9,520 nt of DNA from Bacillota bacterium (GCA_023418915.1 JAEZYU010000076.1:1-9520), one strand, 5' to 3'. Positions 1 to 6,753 are shown, numbered from the stretch's first letter. The notes: a model not told the origin generated them from the letters alone. A program made the numbers and translations.

Positions 1-2
1 AA

Positions 3-128
3 CAATTCCTCAATACCCCTCTAAGAATATTGTGCAACAAGGCTAAGGCAATATCAATTATGAAATTTAGCGGCCAAGAATGGCAGCTTGTCCACCAGCT
101 GGCAGAGTGGACGAAAAGATATGAATAG
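3..128 (+). CDS. 3' end of an unidentified gene (partial)
   Basis: An open frame enters from the left edge and stops at TAG 126-128. It encodes about 41 C-terminal residues ending in GQEWQLVHQLAEWTKRYE. No stop interrupts it back to the window edge. The last part looks like an amphipathic helix rich in Trp, Gln and charged residues, but no family is recognisable. An internal ATG at 60 could instead start a 22-residue peptide, though no good ribosome binding site precedes it. The gene points the same way as the Fe-S protein gene that follows 92 bases later. The fragment is too short to assign a function, and a chance open frame remains possible. Confidence 0.5.
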   Translation, partial: QFLNTPLRILCNKAKAISIMKFSGQEWQLVHQLAEWTKRYE

Positions 129-152
129 TGAAGAAATGAATTGCTATGAAAC

Positions 153-171
153 TTCCAGTTACTTACTGGAA
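153..171 (+). terminator. Hairpin after the first gene, possible weak terminator
   Basis: A perfect 7-bp dyad, TTCCAGT (153-159) and ACTGGAA (165-171), encloses a 5-base loop. A T-rich but not uninterrupted stretch follows. Its position 25 bases after the stop at 128 suits a terminator. The stem is short and the U tract poor, so a leader hairpin for the next gene (start 221) is equally possible. Confidence 0.3.
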
Positions 172-220
172 ATTGTATAGAATTGTTTTAACAAATACTA
201 TTATACGAGGAGAAGACAGG

Positions 221-967
221 ATGCAGAAGTATGAAGAGCTTATGCATTTGCTGACCGGAATCGGCGCGTCATTTACCGGATTTTCAGATGTGAGCGGAAA
301 AACAGCAGCCGGCTTCAGAGAACTGCATTATGCGGCAACTATCGGTATACGCTTGTCTGACGCAACAATTGATGAAATAACGGACAAGCCCACCTTCACA
401 TATTTTCATCATTACAGGACAGTAAATGCAGCCCTCGACCAGATAGCGCTGAGAGGTACCATGTTCATCCAGCAGTGCGGATATGACGCAGTGGCTGTAC
501 CGGCGTCACAGACTGTCAACGATGCTCCGGCTCCGTACATGGGAATATTTCCACACAAAACGGCAGCTGTCATGGCCGGCCTGGGAAGTATAGGAAGGAA
601 CGGCCTTTTCCTGCATAGGGAATTCGGCCCCAGAGTGAGGCTTGCTACTATTTTGACAGATATGCCGCTCATGTCTGACAGCATGGACTCTGCAGCAGAT
701 ATTCGGTCAACGCAGGGAGATGATGTGTCGTCAGGGTCCAAAACTGGATCTGAAGAACTGTCCCCCTGCTTCGGCTGCAATTTGTGTGTCGAGGCATGTC
801 CGGCTATGGCACTGACAGGCAGGGACTGGCATGATGGAATGGCCAGGGAGGAGATCGTTGACGCAAAAGCATGCAGCGACTATATGAACAGTCAATACAA
901 GCATATCGGCAGGGGCTCTGTCTGCGGCATCTGCATCAAGGTATGTCCGGTCAGGTTTGGACGGTAA
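221..967 (+). CDS. QueG-like double [4Fe-4S] cluster protein
   Basis: A 248-residue cytoplasmic iron-sulfur protein related to the epoxyqueuosine reductase (QueG) family. Residues about 112-148 carry the QueG-like stretch HKTAAVMAGLGSIGRNGLF followed by LATILTD. The C-terminus holds two Cys groups: C183, C186, C189 and C193 in CxxCxxCxxxCP form, then C235, C238 and C242 in CGICIKVCP, with C218 as a possible further ligand. QueG proteins are usually longer and often end in HEAT-like repeats. This short form lacks that tail and has a Ser/Asp/Gly-rich linker at about 150-180, so a true role in queuosine synthesis is not assured. The ATG at 221 is chosen because AGGAG (208-212) lies 8 bases upstream; an in-frame ATG at 146 has no such site. 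It is followed 94 bases later by glgC, with no visible functional link. Confidence 0.85.
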   Translation: MQKYEELMHLLTGIGASFTGFSDVSGKTAAGFRELHYAATIGIRLSDATIDEITDKPTFTYFHHYRTVNAALDQIALRGTMFIQQCGYDAVAVPASQTVNDAPAPYMGIFPHKTAAVMAGLGSIGRNGLFLHREFGPRVRLATILTDMPLMSDSMDSAADIRSTQGDDVSSGSKTGSEELSPCFGCNLCVEACPAMALTGRDWHDGMAREEIVDAKACSDYMNSQYKHIGRGSVCGICIKVCPVRFGR

Positions 968-1061
968 GATATGTCCGGTGAGATATGCCGATGCGTATAA
1001 ATGATAATATTGTGAACAATTTAATCATACAATTTGCAGAAGAACATAGGGGGGATGTACG

Positions 1062-2342
1062 ATGGTTAAAAAAGAGATAATTGCTCTGCTGCTGGCCGGA
1101 GGACAGGGAAGCAGACTCGGGATCCTGACCAAAAAGGCAGCCAAGCCGGCGGTGCTGTTCGGCGGCAAATACAGGATCATCGATTTCTCGCTGAGTAACT
1201 GCATCAATTCAGGAATAGACACTGTAGGTGTCCTGACTCAATATCAGCCGCTCAAGCTGAACAACCACATCGGTATCGGAAAACCCTGGGATATGGACAG
1301 GATGAACGGCGGCGTCACGATACTGTCGCCCTATATGAAGGAAAGCAGCGGTGAATGGTACAAGGGCACTGCAAATGCTATCAGTCAAAACCTTGATTTT
1401 GTTGATAAAATAGCTCCCAAATACGTTATTATCCTGTCCGGTGACCATATATACAAAATGGACTATTCAGAGATGCTGGAATTTCATGTCAAGAATAATG
1501 CGGAGTCTACGATATCAGTAATAGACGTTCCCTATGAGGAAGCTTCAAGATACGGCATAATGAGCAGCGATGATAAAGGCCGTATATATGAGTTTGAAGA
1601 AAAGCCCCAAAGTCCAAAGAGCACACTGGCGTCAATGGGTGTCTATATATTTACCTGGGATGTGCTCAGGGAATATCTGGTGCGTGATGAGCAGATGCAG
1701 GATTCAGACCATGACTTCGGCAAGGACATAATACCCGCCATGCTGTCTGAGGGAAGAAGACTCTATGCTTTCAAGTTTTCAGGCTATTGGAAGGATGTGG
1801 GTACGATACAGGCCTTCTGGGAGTCGAACATGGATCTGGTAAAAAGAGTACCCGAATTCAATCTATACGATCCCGAATGGAAGATATATACCCCCAACCC
1901 TGTCAAGCCTCCCCATTATGTAGCGCCGTCGGGCAGCATAAAAACTTCGGTGATAGCAGAGGGCTGTATGATCTATGGTACTGTGAGGAACTCTGTACTA
2001 TTCCCGGGCGTCGTCGTGGGGAAGGACACTTTGATAGAGAATTCCATCGTTATGTCCAATACCCATATCGGAGAGGGCTGTGCGCTTGACCATTGTATAA
2101 TAGGAGAGAATGCGGCTGTCGGAGCCAGAGCCTCTATAGGCAAGGGAGAAGATGTACCCAATGGGGATAAATCCGGTATATATAACTCAGGCATCACTGT
2201 TGTGGGAGAGCGTGCCGAAATACCAGAGGGCACCGTAATAGGGAAAAACGTAGTGATCGACATGTATGTCCAGCAGGAGGACTTCTGCAGCAGCACAGTG
2301 CCTTCAGGCGCCAGCATATATAAGGGTGGTGAGTGTGAATGA
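1062..2342 (+). CDS. glgC: Glucose-1-phosphate adenylyltransferase, catalytic subunit
   Basis: ADP-glucose pyrophosphorylase, which makes ADP-glucose and pyrophosphate from ATP and glucose-1-phosphate, the committed step of bacterial glycogen synthesis. The 426-residue protein begins with the nucleotide-binding loop LLLAGGQGSRL (9-19) and KPA (28-30). It then has WYKGTANAI (99-107), the catalytic-Asp motif LSGDHIYKMDY with D128, EFEEKP (177-182), SMGVYIF near 191 and GYWKDVGT near 243. The C-terminal part (about 290-420) shows hexapeptide-like repeats of a left-handed beta helix, the region involved in regulation and oligomerisation. It is somewhat longer than the common 380-400 residues. GGGGGG (1049-1054) lies 7 bases before the ATG. 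The last bases overlap the glgD start, so the two are probably translationally coupled and form a heteromeric enzyme. Confidence 0.97.
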   Translation: MVKKEIIALLLAGGQGSRLGILTKKAAKPAVLFGGKYRIIDFSLSNCINSGIDTVGVLTQYQPLKLNNHIGIGKPWDMDRMNGGVTILSPYMKESSGEWYKGTANAISQNLDFVDKIAPKYVIILSGDHIYKMDYSEMLEFHVKNNAESTISVIDVPYEEASRYGIMSSDDKGRIYEFEEKPQSPKSTLASMGVYIFTWDVLREYLVRDEQMQDSDHDFGKDIIPAMLSEGRRLYAFKFSGYWKDVGTIQAFWESNMDLVKRVPEFNLYDPEWKIYTPNPVKPPHYVAPSGSIKTSVIAEGCMIYGTVRNSVLFPGVVVGKDTLIENSIVMSNTHIGEGCALDHCIIGENAAVGARASIGKGEDVPNGDKSGIYNSGITVVGERAEIPEGTVIGKNVVIDMYVQQEDFCSSTVPSGASIYKGGECE

Positions 2343-3460
2343 CAAATACGATGGGATTGATACTTTCAGGCTGGAGAAAGCCCGAGCTTAAGGATATTTC
2401 ATATATCAGGTCCGTATCTGCCATTCCTTACGGCGGAAAGTACAGAGCGATCGATTTTATTTTATCCAATATGGTCAACTCCGGCATAAAAAATGTGGGT
2501 GTGCTGACACAGTACAGCTTCAGGTCTTTGATGGACCATCTTGGAGCAGGAAAGGAATGGGACCTTGACAGAAGATACGACGGACTGTTCATATTCCCGC
2601 CTTCGCTCTCCGACGATGAGAGCGGCTGGTACAAGGGAAGCGCTGATGCAATGTATCACAACCTTTCCTTCCTGAAACGAAGCAATGAGGACTATGTGGT
2701 CATTTCCCAGGGAAACAGCATTTTCAAGATGCAGCTTGATGAGATGCTGGAGTACCATTTGGAATCCAATGCCGATATAACCCTTGCATACAGAAAAATG
2801 TACGACTACAGCCGTGAGGACCTTTCCAGGCTCGGAATTATAAAGCTCGATGAGAACAACAGAGTGGCCGATCTGCAGGAAAAACCGCTCAATCCCCAGT
2901 CCGACCTGGCATCCATCGGCTTATATATGATCAGAAGGACATTGCTCATCTCACTCCTTGAGGAATGTATCGCACACGGGGATTACGACTTCGTAAAGGA
3001 TATAATGATAAAGAAGCTTGACAAGCTCAGCATCTATGGGTATGAGTTCAAGGGCTACTGGCGCAACATCAGCTCTGTCCGCAACTATTACAGATGCTCC
3101 ATGGACATGCTGAACCCGGCCATACGTGAAGAACTCTTTATTACAAACGGGAAGATATACACCAAAGTCAAGGATGAAGCTCCGGCCAAGTACAATGAAG
3201 AGGCGGAGGTCAGGAACTCTATCATTGCCGATGGCTGCTTCATCGAGGGCGTAGTGGAGGACAGCGTGCTGTTCAGGGGCGTCACGGTAGCAAAAGGTGC
3301 GGTAGTGAGAAACAGTATAGTCATGCAAGCCGCGGTGATCGAGGAGAATGCATTGATAAATTACGCTATAATAGACAAGAATGTCGTGCTGACAAAAGGA
3401 AAGTATCTTAAGGGAGAATATGATTATCCCGTAGTGGTCAGTAAAAACTCGGTGGTCTGA
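2339..3460 (+). CDS. glgD: ADP-glucose pyrophosphorylase regulatory subunit
   Basis: GlgD, the non-catalytic partner of GlgC in many Firmicutes; in studied systems it modulates or stimulates the GlgC enzyme. The 373-residue protein keeps the pyrophosphorylase fold: GGKYRAIDF near 32-40, GWYKGSADAMYHN near 97-108, LQEKPLNP, and a C-terminal beta-helix region from about 290. It has lost the active-site sequences. The Gly-rich nucleotide loop is replaced by LILSGWRKPELKD, and the SGDHIYKM motif reads SQGNSIFKM, putting Asn126 where the catalytic Asp belongs. Its ATG overlaps the glgC stop in an ATGA junction, and the purine-rich GGTGGTGAG within the end of glgC can serve as ribosome binding site. 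No other glycogen genes (glgA, glgB, glgP) lie downstream, so the operon appears to end here. Confidence 0.95.
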   Translation: MTNTMGLILSGWRKPELKDISYIRSVSAIPYGGKYRAIDFILSNMVNSGIKNVGVLTQYSFRSLMDHLGAGKEWDLDRRYDGLFIFPPSLSDDESGWYKGSADAMYHNLSFLKRSNEDYVVISQGNSIFKMQLDEMLEYHLESNADITLAYRKMYDYSREDLSRLGIIKLDENNRVADLQEKPLNPQSDLASIGLYMIRRTLLISLLEECIAHGDYDFVKDIMIKKLDKLSIYGYEFKGYWRNISSVRNYYRCSMDMLNPAIREELFITNGKIYTKVKDEAPAKYNEEAEVRNSIIADGCFIEGVVEDSVLFRGVTVAKGAVVRNSIVMQAAVIEENALINYAIIDKNVVLTKGKYLKGEYDYPVVVSKNSVV

Positions 3461-3528
3461 GAGTGGCGGAACGCTGCGGCAGACTGGATGCTGAGCATAT
3501 CCATCCAGACTGTCGGTCGTTCAGCAGG

Positions 3529-3636
3529 GTCATCTTCATGGACAACGGTGAGATAAAGGAAGAGGGAACACCGGAGGAGATTTTCACGAACCCCAAAAAC
3601 GAAAGGACAAGATCATTCTTGCAAAAGGTTCTCTGA
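3529..3636 (+). pseudogene. 3' remnant of a polar amino-acid ABC transporter ATPase gene
   Basis: The frame from 3529 encodes VIFMDNGEIKEEGTPEEIF and continues TNPKNERTRSFLQKVL before TGA (3634-3636). This is the characteristic C-terminal tail of GlnQ/ArtM-type ATPases of amino-acid ABC importers, which energise uptake at the membrane. Only about 35 residues survive. The Walker A, Q-loop, signature and Walker B regions are absent, and the bases between the glgD stop (3460) and 3529 do not continue the family. The remnant ends 3 bases before the start of the EamA gene, suggesting the two were once neighbours and a deletion fused the transporter tail to the end of glgD. A short translated peptide is possible but could not act as an ATPase. 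Confidence 0.8.
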
Positions 3637-3639
3637 CAA

Positions 3640-4539
3640 ATGTCCAAAAAACTTAGAGCGGATCTGATGCTGCTGATAATAGCGGTTATCTGGGGCGCAT
3701 CCTTTCCGATAATGAAGATTGTGCTGGCATATATCCCGGCATATGCGTACCTGACACTCAGGTTTTTGCTGGCAGCCGCGGTTTTGTTATTAATATACCC
3801 AAAGTCATTGAAAAATTTTAATAAAAAGACGCTGTTCCATGGGTGCATAATAGGATTGTTTATGTTTGGGGGAATGGCGTTCCAGGTTGTCGGCTTATAT
3901 ACTACATCCGCCTCCAACTCAGGATTCATCACCGGCCTTAATGTGGTGATGGTGCCTGTTATTTCTGCCGTGCTGCTGAAGAAAAAGCCGGATAAGGCAT
4001 CTGTCATAGGTGTAACGATTGCGTTTGCAGGTCTCTTTTTTCTCTCAGGAGGACTAAAGTTAGACTTTAATTTCGGTGACTTTCTGACATTCCTCTGTGC
4101 TATTTGCTGGGCATTCCAGATAATTTTCATAGACAGGTTCACAGAGACCGAGGATGCTTCACTTCTGGCGATCCTTCAACTGGCCTTCACCGGACTTGCG
4201 AGTGCAGGCCTGTGGCTGGCGGCAGATATGGGCAAACCAATGGTTATGAACGGTACTGTGATCCTGATACTGCTTTTTACAGGCATTCTGGGATCTGCAC
4301 TGGCCTTTGGCGGGCAAACCATTGCCCAAAAGTATACAACTCCTACGCACACCTCATTGATTTTTATCGCTGAGCCAGTTTTTGCCGCATTATTTGCCAT
4401 GGTCATACCAAACGCTGACGGCCTGACCGAAGTCCCCTCACTGGTAAAAGGTGCAGGCTGTGTTCTGATACTGGCAGGTATGCTTGTCTCCGAGCTCAAG
4501 CTCGGGCAGAGAAAAGACAGGGATGTTGATCCGGCCTGA
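3640..4539 (+). CDS. EamA/DMT-family membrane transporter
   Basis: A 299-residue inner-membrane protein of the drug/metabolite transporter superfamily. These usually export amino acids or other small metabolites; the substrate cannot be read from sequence. The protein consists of about ten hydrophobic segments arranged as two EamA repeats. The first begins with LMLLIIAVIWGASFPIMKI and contains the typical TLRFLLAA. The second, from about residue 148, begins FLTFLCAICWAFQIIFIDR and ends with the helix GAGCVLILAGMLVSEL before a charged tail. Length fits the family. The ATG is 3 bases past the stop of the ABC ATPase remnant, and AAGG at 3625-3628 is a modest, somewhat distant ribosome binding site, so translation may have been coupled to the lost gene. 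It is probably intact and functional. Confidence 0.9.
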   Translation: MSKKLRADLMLLIIAVIWGASFPIMKIVLAYIPAYAYLTLRFLLAAAVLLLIYPKSLKNFNKKTLFHGCIIGLFMFGGMAFQVVGLYTTSASNSGFITGLNVVMVPVISAVLLKKKPDKASVIGVTIAFAGLFFLSGGLKLDFNFGDFLTFLCAICWAFQIIFIDRFTETEDASLLAILQLAFTGLASAGLWLAADMGKPMVMNGTVILILLFTGILGSALAFGGQTIAQKYTTPTHTSLIFIAEPVFAALFAMVIPNADGLTEVPSLVKGAGCVLILAGMLVSELKLGQRKDRDVDPA

Positions 4540-4602
4540 TATCACTCAATATATTTTCTTTACGACAGACTATGCAGAAACCGCCGAACTTCCACAAGGA
4601 AG

Positions 4603-4622
4603 CTCCTCAATTCATTGAGGAG
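4603..4622. repeat. Near-perfect palindrome downstream of the EamA gene
   Basis: CTCCTCAAT (4603-4611) and ATTGAGGAG (4614-4622) form a 9-bp dyad with only 2 bases between the arms; as a hairpin this would be 8 bp with a 4-base loop. It lies 64 bases past the EamA stop. No T tract follows on the + strand, so it is not a textbook terminator. It could end transcription weakly, stabilise an mRNA end, or bind a dimeric regulator of the promoter at 4655. Confidence 0.4.
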
Positions 4623-4654
4623 AGGATGTCACATTCAAATTCATAACAGTATAC

Positions 4655-4682
4655 TTGCACATGAAGTAAAATATGGTATAAT
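4655..4682 (+). promoter_or_regulatory. Sigma-A promoter: TTGCAC, 16-bp spacer, TATAAT
   Basis: The -35 box TTGCAC (4655-4660) is separated by 16 bases from a consensus -10 TATAAT (4677-4682). Transcription would begin near 4689-4690, immediately ahead of the multi-hairpin region. It is the best promoter in the window. Confidence 0.7.
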
Positions 4683-4689
4683 ATGTACA

Positions 4690-4838
4690 TGCGCATCCAT
4701 AATAACGAGGCACTAGATGTCCCCCACCTCTATAGGTGGCGAGTACCTCTTCGCCTTTCAGGCGGCGAGTATATCTCCCGCCTCGTTGAAACACTGCTGA
4801 GGTAAGAAAATTTTTCTACAAACGAAAAATTTCTTTTT
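4690..4838 (+). ncRNA. Candidate structured RNA between the EamA and integrase genes
   Basis: Downstream of the strong promoter lies a compact set of nested dyads. An 8-bp outer helix, AACGAGGC (4704-4711) with GCCTCGTT (4780-4787), encloses two hairpins: CCACCT/AGGTGG (4724-4729, 4734-4739) and CGCC/GGCG (4752-4755, 4761-4764). The octamer GGCGAGTA occurs twice, at 4738-4745 and 4764-4771, after each hairpin. GGCGA (4738-4742) can alternatively pair with TCGCC (4751-4755), so the element may switch between folds. An AT-rich hairpin with a T run closes the unit. No long open frame with a ribosome binding site is present. I do not recognise a known RNA family. It could be a separate small RNA or a 5' leader acting on the integrase gene. 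Confidence 0.45.
4805..4838 (+). terminator. AT-rich hairpin with T run, candidate terminator
   Basis: The left arm AGAAAATTTTTC (4805-4816) pairs with GAAAAATTTCT (4824-4834) with one bulged A across a 7-base loop, and the T run reaches 4838. The stem has little GC, so termination may be weak or conditional. It would end the structured transcript before the integrase gene. Confidence 0.4.
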
Positions 4839-4847
4839 GAACCGAAG

Positions 4848-4856
4848 TGTTATAAT
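4848..4856 (+). promoter_or_regulatory. Extended -10 promoter upstream of the integrase
   Basis: TGTTATAAT combines a consensus -10 (TATAAT, 4851-4856) with the upstream TG of extended -10 promoters. No good -35 lies 16-18 bases upstream. Transcription would start near 4863, giving an untranslated leader of about 175 bases before the integrase GTG. Confidence 0.4.
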
Positions 4857-4864
4857 GTACTTGA

Positions 4865-5071
4865 TGTTATTCTTTCATTCTTATATTAGTCGGCCTTGTT
4901 TTACTTGCTACAGGGAAGAAAAATATAGACAAGCAATTTAAGGGCATTGTATTGGGCTTGTGCTTGACAGCAGCATTTGGCATGACTCTTGGGGAAGAAC
5001 AGCATTCGTCCATGGAAGCAATACAGGGAGGTTGTTCAAGTGATAGATATTCGAAGAAGGCCCCCAAATGA
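4865..5071 (+). pseudogene. Possible remnant of a small membrane protein gene
   Basis: This frame has no good start codon. It reads FILILVGLVLLATGKKNID, then KQFKGIVLGLCLTAAFGMT, and stops at TGA 5069-5071. The translation has two hydrophobic helices separated by a short basic-polar loop, as in small integral membrane proteins. It lies between the extended -10 site and the integrase start and overlaps the integrase by 32 bases in another frame. It may be a fragment stranded by insertion of the integron, or chance. No family is recognised. Confidence 0.25.
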
Positions 5072-6125
5072 TTTGATGTTGTGTTTTGAATATGATGAGG
5101 AGACCATAAAAAAGGTCAAGGAAATATGCGGCAGGAAATGGGACGGAAACAACAGGTGCTGGATCGTACCGAATAATAGCAAGACCGTTGAGCAGATAAA
5201 TATTTTGTTTGACAAGTCGTCTGTCATTGATAATACCGGGTTGGCTATTTTTAGTAGGCAGGCACAAGCAATAAGGCCATGTGAGCGGCAGATATTGGTT
5301 AATCTGAGTGAACAGTTAAGATTGAAGGGTTATAGTTCTAAAACAATAAAAGCATATGTTGGGCACATAAGAAGGTTTGTTGGTTTTAAGGGCAGGGATC
5401 CATTGTATTTGACTAAAAAAGATATCGATGCCTATCTTTTGTATTTGCTTGATGATAATAGCTGTTCTCATTCATATGTGAGCCAGTCTATCAGTGCTAT
5501 AAAGTTCCTTTATACTGAGGTATACAGGAAAAATGATATATGTATTGAACTGGCAAGACCTAAAAAAGAGAAAAAGCTGCCTGAGATCCTGGACAAAAAT
5601 GAAGTGGCAGGTCTTTTTTTGGCTGTTACGAATATCAAGCACAAGGCTCTGATGTATGTTATTTATTCATCAGGACTAAGAGTCGGTGAGGCTGTAAGAC
5701 TAAGAATAACTGATATAGACAGCGGCAGAATGCTTATACATGTTGTTCAGAGTAAGGGCAGGAAAGATAGATACACGATGTTATCGGAAACAGCACTGAA
5801 AACGCTCCGTGAATATGTAAAAACATATAAACCAAGTCACTGGCTTTTTCCGGGGCAGCAGGCAGACAAGCATTTAACTGAGAGGACAGTGCAGAAAATA
5901 TTCGATAATGCACGGCTCAGCGCAGGAATAAAGAAGAATGTATCGGTACACAGCCTTAGACATGCTTTTGCTACTCATCTGCTTGAAAGCGGGGTCGATC
6001 TGCGATATATTCAGGAGCTCCTAGGGCATGAAAGCAGTAAAACTACTGAGATATACACCCGAGTAACAGAGAAAAACATAAGCAAAATAGTTAGTCCCCT
6101 GGACTCAATTATGCTGAAAGGATAA
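5040..6125 (+). CDS. Integron-type tyrosine recombinase with extra N-terminal domain
   Basis: A 361-residue site-specific recombinase, presumably the enzyme that inserts and excises the downstream cassettes. GTG 5040 is chosen because AGGGAGG (5025-5031) lies 8 bases upstream; the in-frame TTG at 4989 has no comparable site. Residues about 1-62 form an extra domain resembling HARP-like modules (KWDGNNRCWIVPN). A SAM-like core-binding domain follows (about 80-160, with YSSKTIKAYVGHIRRFVGF). The catalytic domain has all expected residues: R214 (SSGLRVGEA), K239 (SKGRKDR), H304 and R307 (HSLRHAFATH), H330 (LLGHESSKTT) and nucleophile Y339. The C-terminal SPLD is shared with IntI proteins. The 30-residue or so insertion that distinguishes canonical IntI between the Lys strand and HxxR is missing, so by motif it sits between XerA/XerD and IntI. 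It is transcribed toward the cassettes, the reverse of most integrons. Confidence 0.88.
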   Translation: MIDIRRRPPNDLMLCFEYDEETIKKVKEICGRKWDGNNRCWIVPNNSKTVEQINILFDKSSVIDNTGLAIFSRQAQAIRPCERQILVNLSEQLRLKGYSSKTIKAYVGHIRRFVGFKGRDPLYLTKKDIDAYLLYLLDDNSCSHSYVSQSISAIKFLYTEVYRKNDICIELARPKKEKKLPEILDKNEVAGLFLAVTNIKHKALMYVIYSSGLRVGEAVRLRITDIDSGRMLIHVVQSKGRKDRYTMLSETALKTLREYVKTYKPSHWLFPGQQADKHLTERTVQKIFDNARLSAGIKKNVSVHSLRHAFATHLLESGVDLRYIQELLGHESSKTTEIYTRVTEKNISKIVSPLDSIMLKG

Positions 6126-6135
6126 GCCAACAATT

Positions 6136-6244
6136 GAATGCCAAAGTTAACACAAAATTTGCATTCCCGAAATACGTCGCAGATACCACTGTAGTAATAG
6201 GCATTCACGAAAAAGGCCAAGGTTCGCAAATAGAATAGTTATAC
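6136..6244 (+). other. Candidate attI recombination site
   Basis: This 113-base gap between the integrase stop and the first cassette ends in the core GTTATAC (6238-6244), with predicted cleavage between 6238 and 6239. Two direct repeats lie upstream, GCATTCCCGAAA (6161-6172) and GCATTCACGAAA (6201-6212), 40 bases apart, plus an inverted GAATGC at 6136-6141. They resemble the L-box region of the first attC (GCATTCCCGCAA, and GCATTCACGA on the other arm), so they are plausible integrase-binding repeats like DR1/DR2 of known attI sites. The 5' limit is not determined. Confidence 0.6.
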
Positions 6245-6264
6245 GTAATGCGGTTCATCGGACG

Positions 6265-6290
6265 TCGCCCGGGCTCCAGCCGTCGGGCGA
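6265..6290 (+). repeat. TCC-loop hairpin at the start of cassette 1
   Basis: A 7-bp outer stem TCGCCCG (6265-6271) / CGGGCGA (6284-6290) and an inner stem GGCT/AGCC (6272-6275, 6278-6281) enclose CC, with a 2-base 3' bulge (GT). The same outer stem recurs at the start of cassette 3, and the same layout appears in cassette 4. There is no T tract, so it is not a standard terminator. Confidence 0.7.
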
Positions 6291-6351
6291 AATTTACACT
6301 CTGTGATTATGATTTAGAGAATGTTTGTATAAGTTAGACGGAGGAAAAAGA

Positions 6352-6717
6352 ATGGGTGAGATAATTCGAGGTGACATTAACAATGAATGGGCACATTCTG
6401 GCATTGTTGAGGCTGGAGACTTTGTATTTGTAAGTTACTGTGTTGGGAATATCGGTCAGAGTGTTGAAAACCAGATCAATGGAGCATTTGACCATCTGGA
6501 GAGTCGGCTGAAGTCTATCGGTTTACCTCTGGATTCGGTTGTAAAGATGGACTGTATGTTCCGAGATATCTGGAATATACCCGTTATGGAAAAAGTCATC
6601 AAGGAGAGATTTAAAGGCAAGTATCCAGCTCGAAAATCGATACAGACGGAGTTTGCTCACACTGGTGGACAAAACGGGCTATTATTCCAACTTGATGCAA
6701 TAGCGTATAAAGGCTAG
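6352..6717 (+). CDS. RidA/YjgF/UK114-family protein (cassette 1)
   Basis: A 121-residue protein of the Rid family, small trimeric cytosolic proteins; archetypal RidA hydrolyses reactive enamine/imine intermediates formed by PLP enzymes. Family features in order: GDFVFVSYCVGNIG (22-35), QINGAFDHLESRLKSIGLPLDSVVKMDCMFRDI (41-73) and PARKSIQTEF (92-101) with R94, equivalent to the substrate-binding Arg of archetypal RidA. The terminal motif, usually IEIEAIA, reads FQLDAIA, so the conserved Glu expected at 113 is Gln. Reduced or altered activity is therefore possible. ATG 6352 has GGAGG (6340-6344) 7 bases upstream; an in-frame TTG at 6325 has none. The gene occupies almost the whole cassette between the 5' hairpin and attC. 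The Arg is kept, so it is probably an enzyme rather than a degenerate copy. Confidence 0.9.
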   Translation: MGEIIRGDINNEWAHSGIVEAGDFVFVSYCVGNIGQSVENQINGAFDHLESRLKSIGLPLDSVVKMDCMFRDIWNIPVMEKVIKERFKGKYPARKSIQTEFAHTGGQNGLLFQLDAIAYKG

Positions 6718-6753
6718 ATTCAAGTGTAAGTGAGATTCTTAAGAAAAAGGAAA

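Noticed and set aside
942..979. Direct repeat TATGTCCGGT at 942-951 and 970-979 spanning the end of the Fe-S gene
   Set aside because: Only two short copies; probably a small local duplication, with no sign of a binding array.
1009..1020. Dyad ATTGT-GA-ACAAT upstream of glgC as operator
   Set aside because: Arms of 5 bp are too short to stand out in AT-rich intergenic DNA, and no clear promoter is associated.
3484..3508. Dyad CTGGATG/CATCCAG after glgD as terminator
   Set aside because: The 7-bp stem with an 11-base loop has no T tract after it.
3438..4142. Long minus-strand frame opposite the EamA gene
   Set aside because: A shadow of the DMT transporter, whose + strand translation has clear helices and family motifs.
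4612..4794. Minus-strand frame of 60 codons over the structured region
   Set aside because: It overlaps a strong + strand promoter and nested dyads and gives an Arg/Tyr-rich translation with no family features.
6159..6187. Pc-like promoter in attI (TTGCAT, 17 bases, GATACC)
   Set aside because: The -10 match is too weak to support a call.
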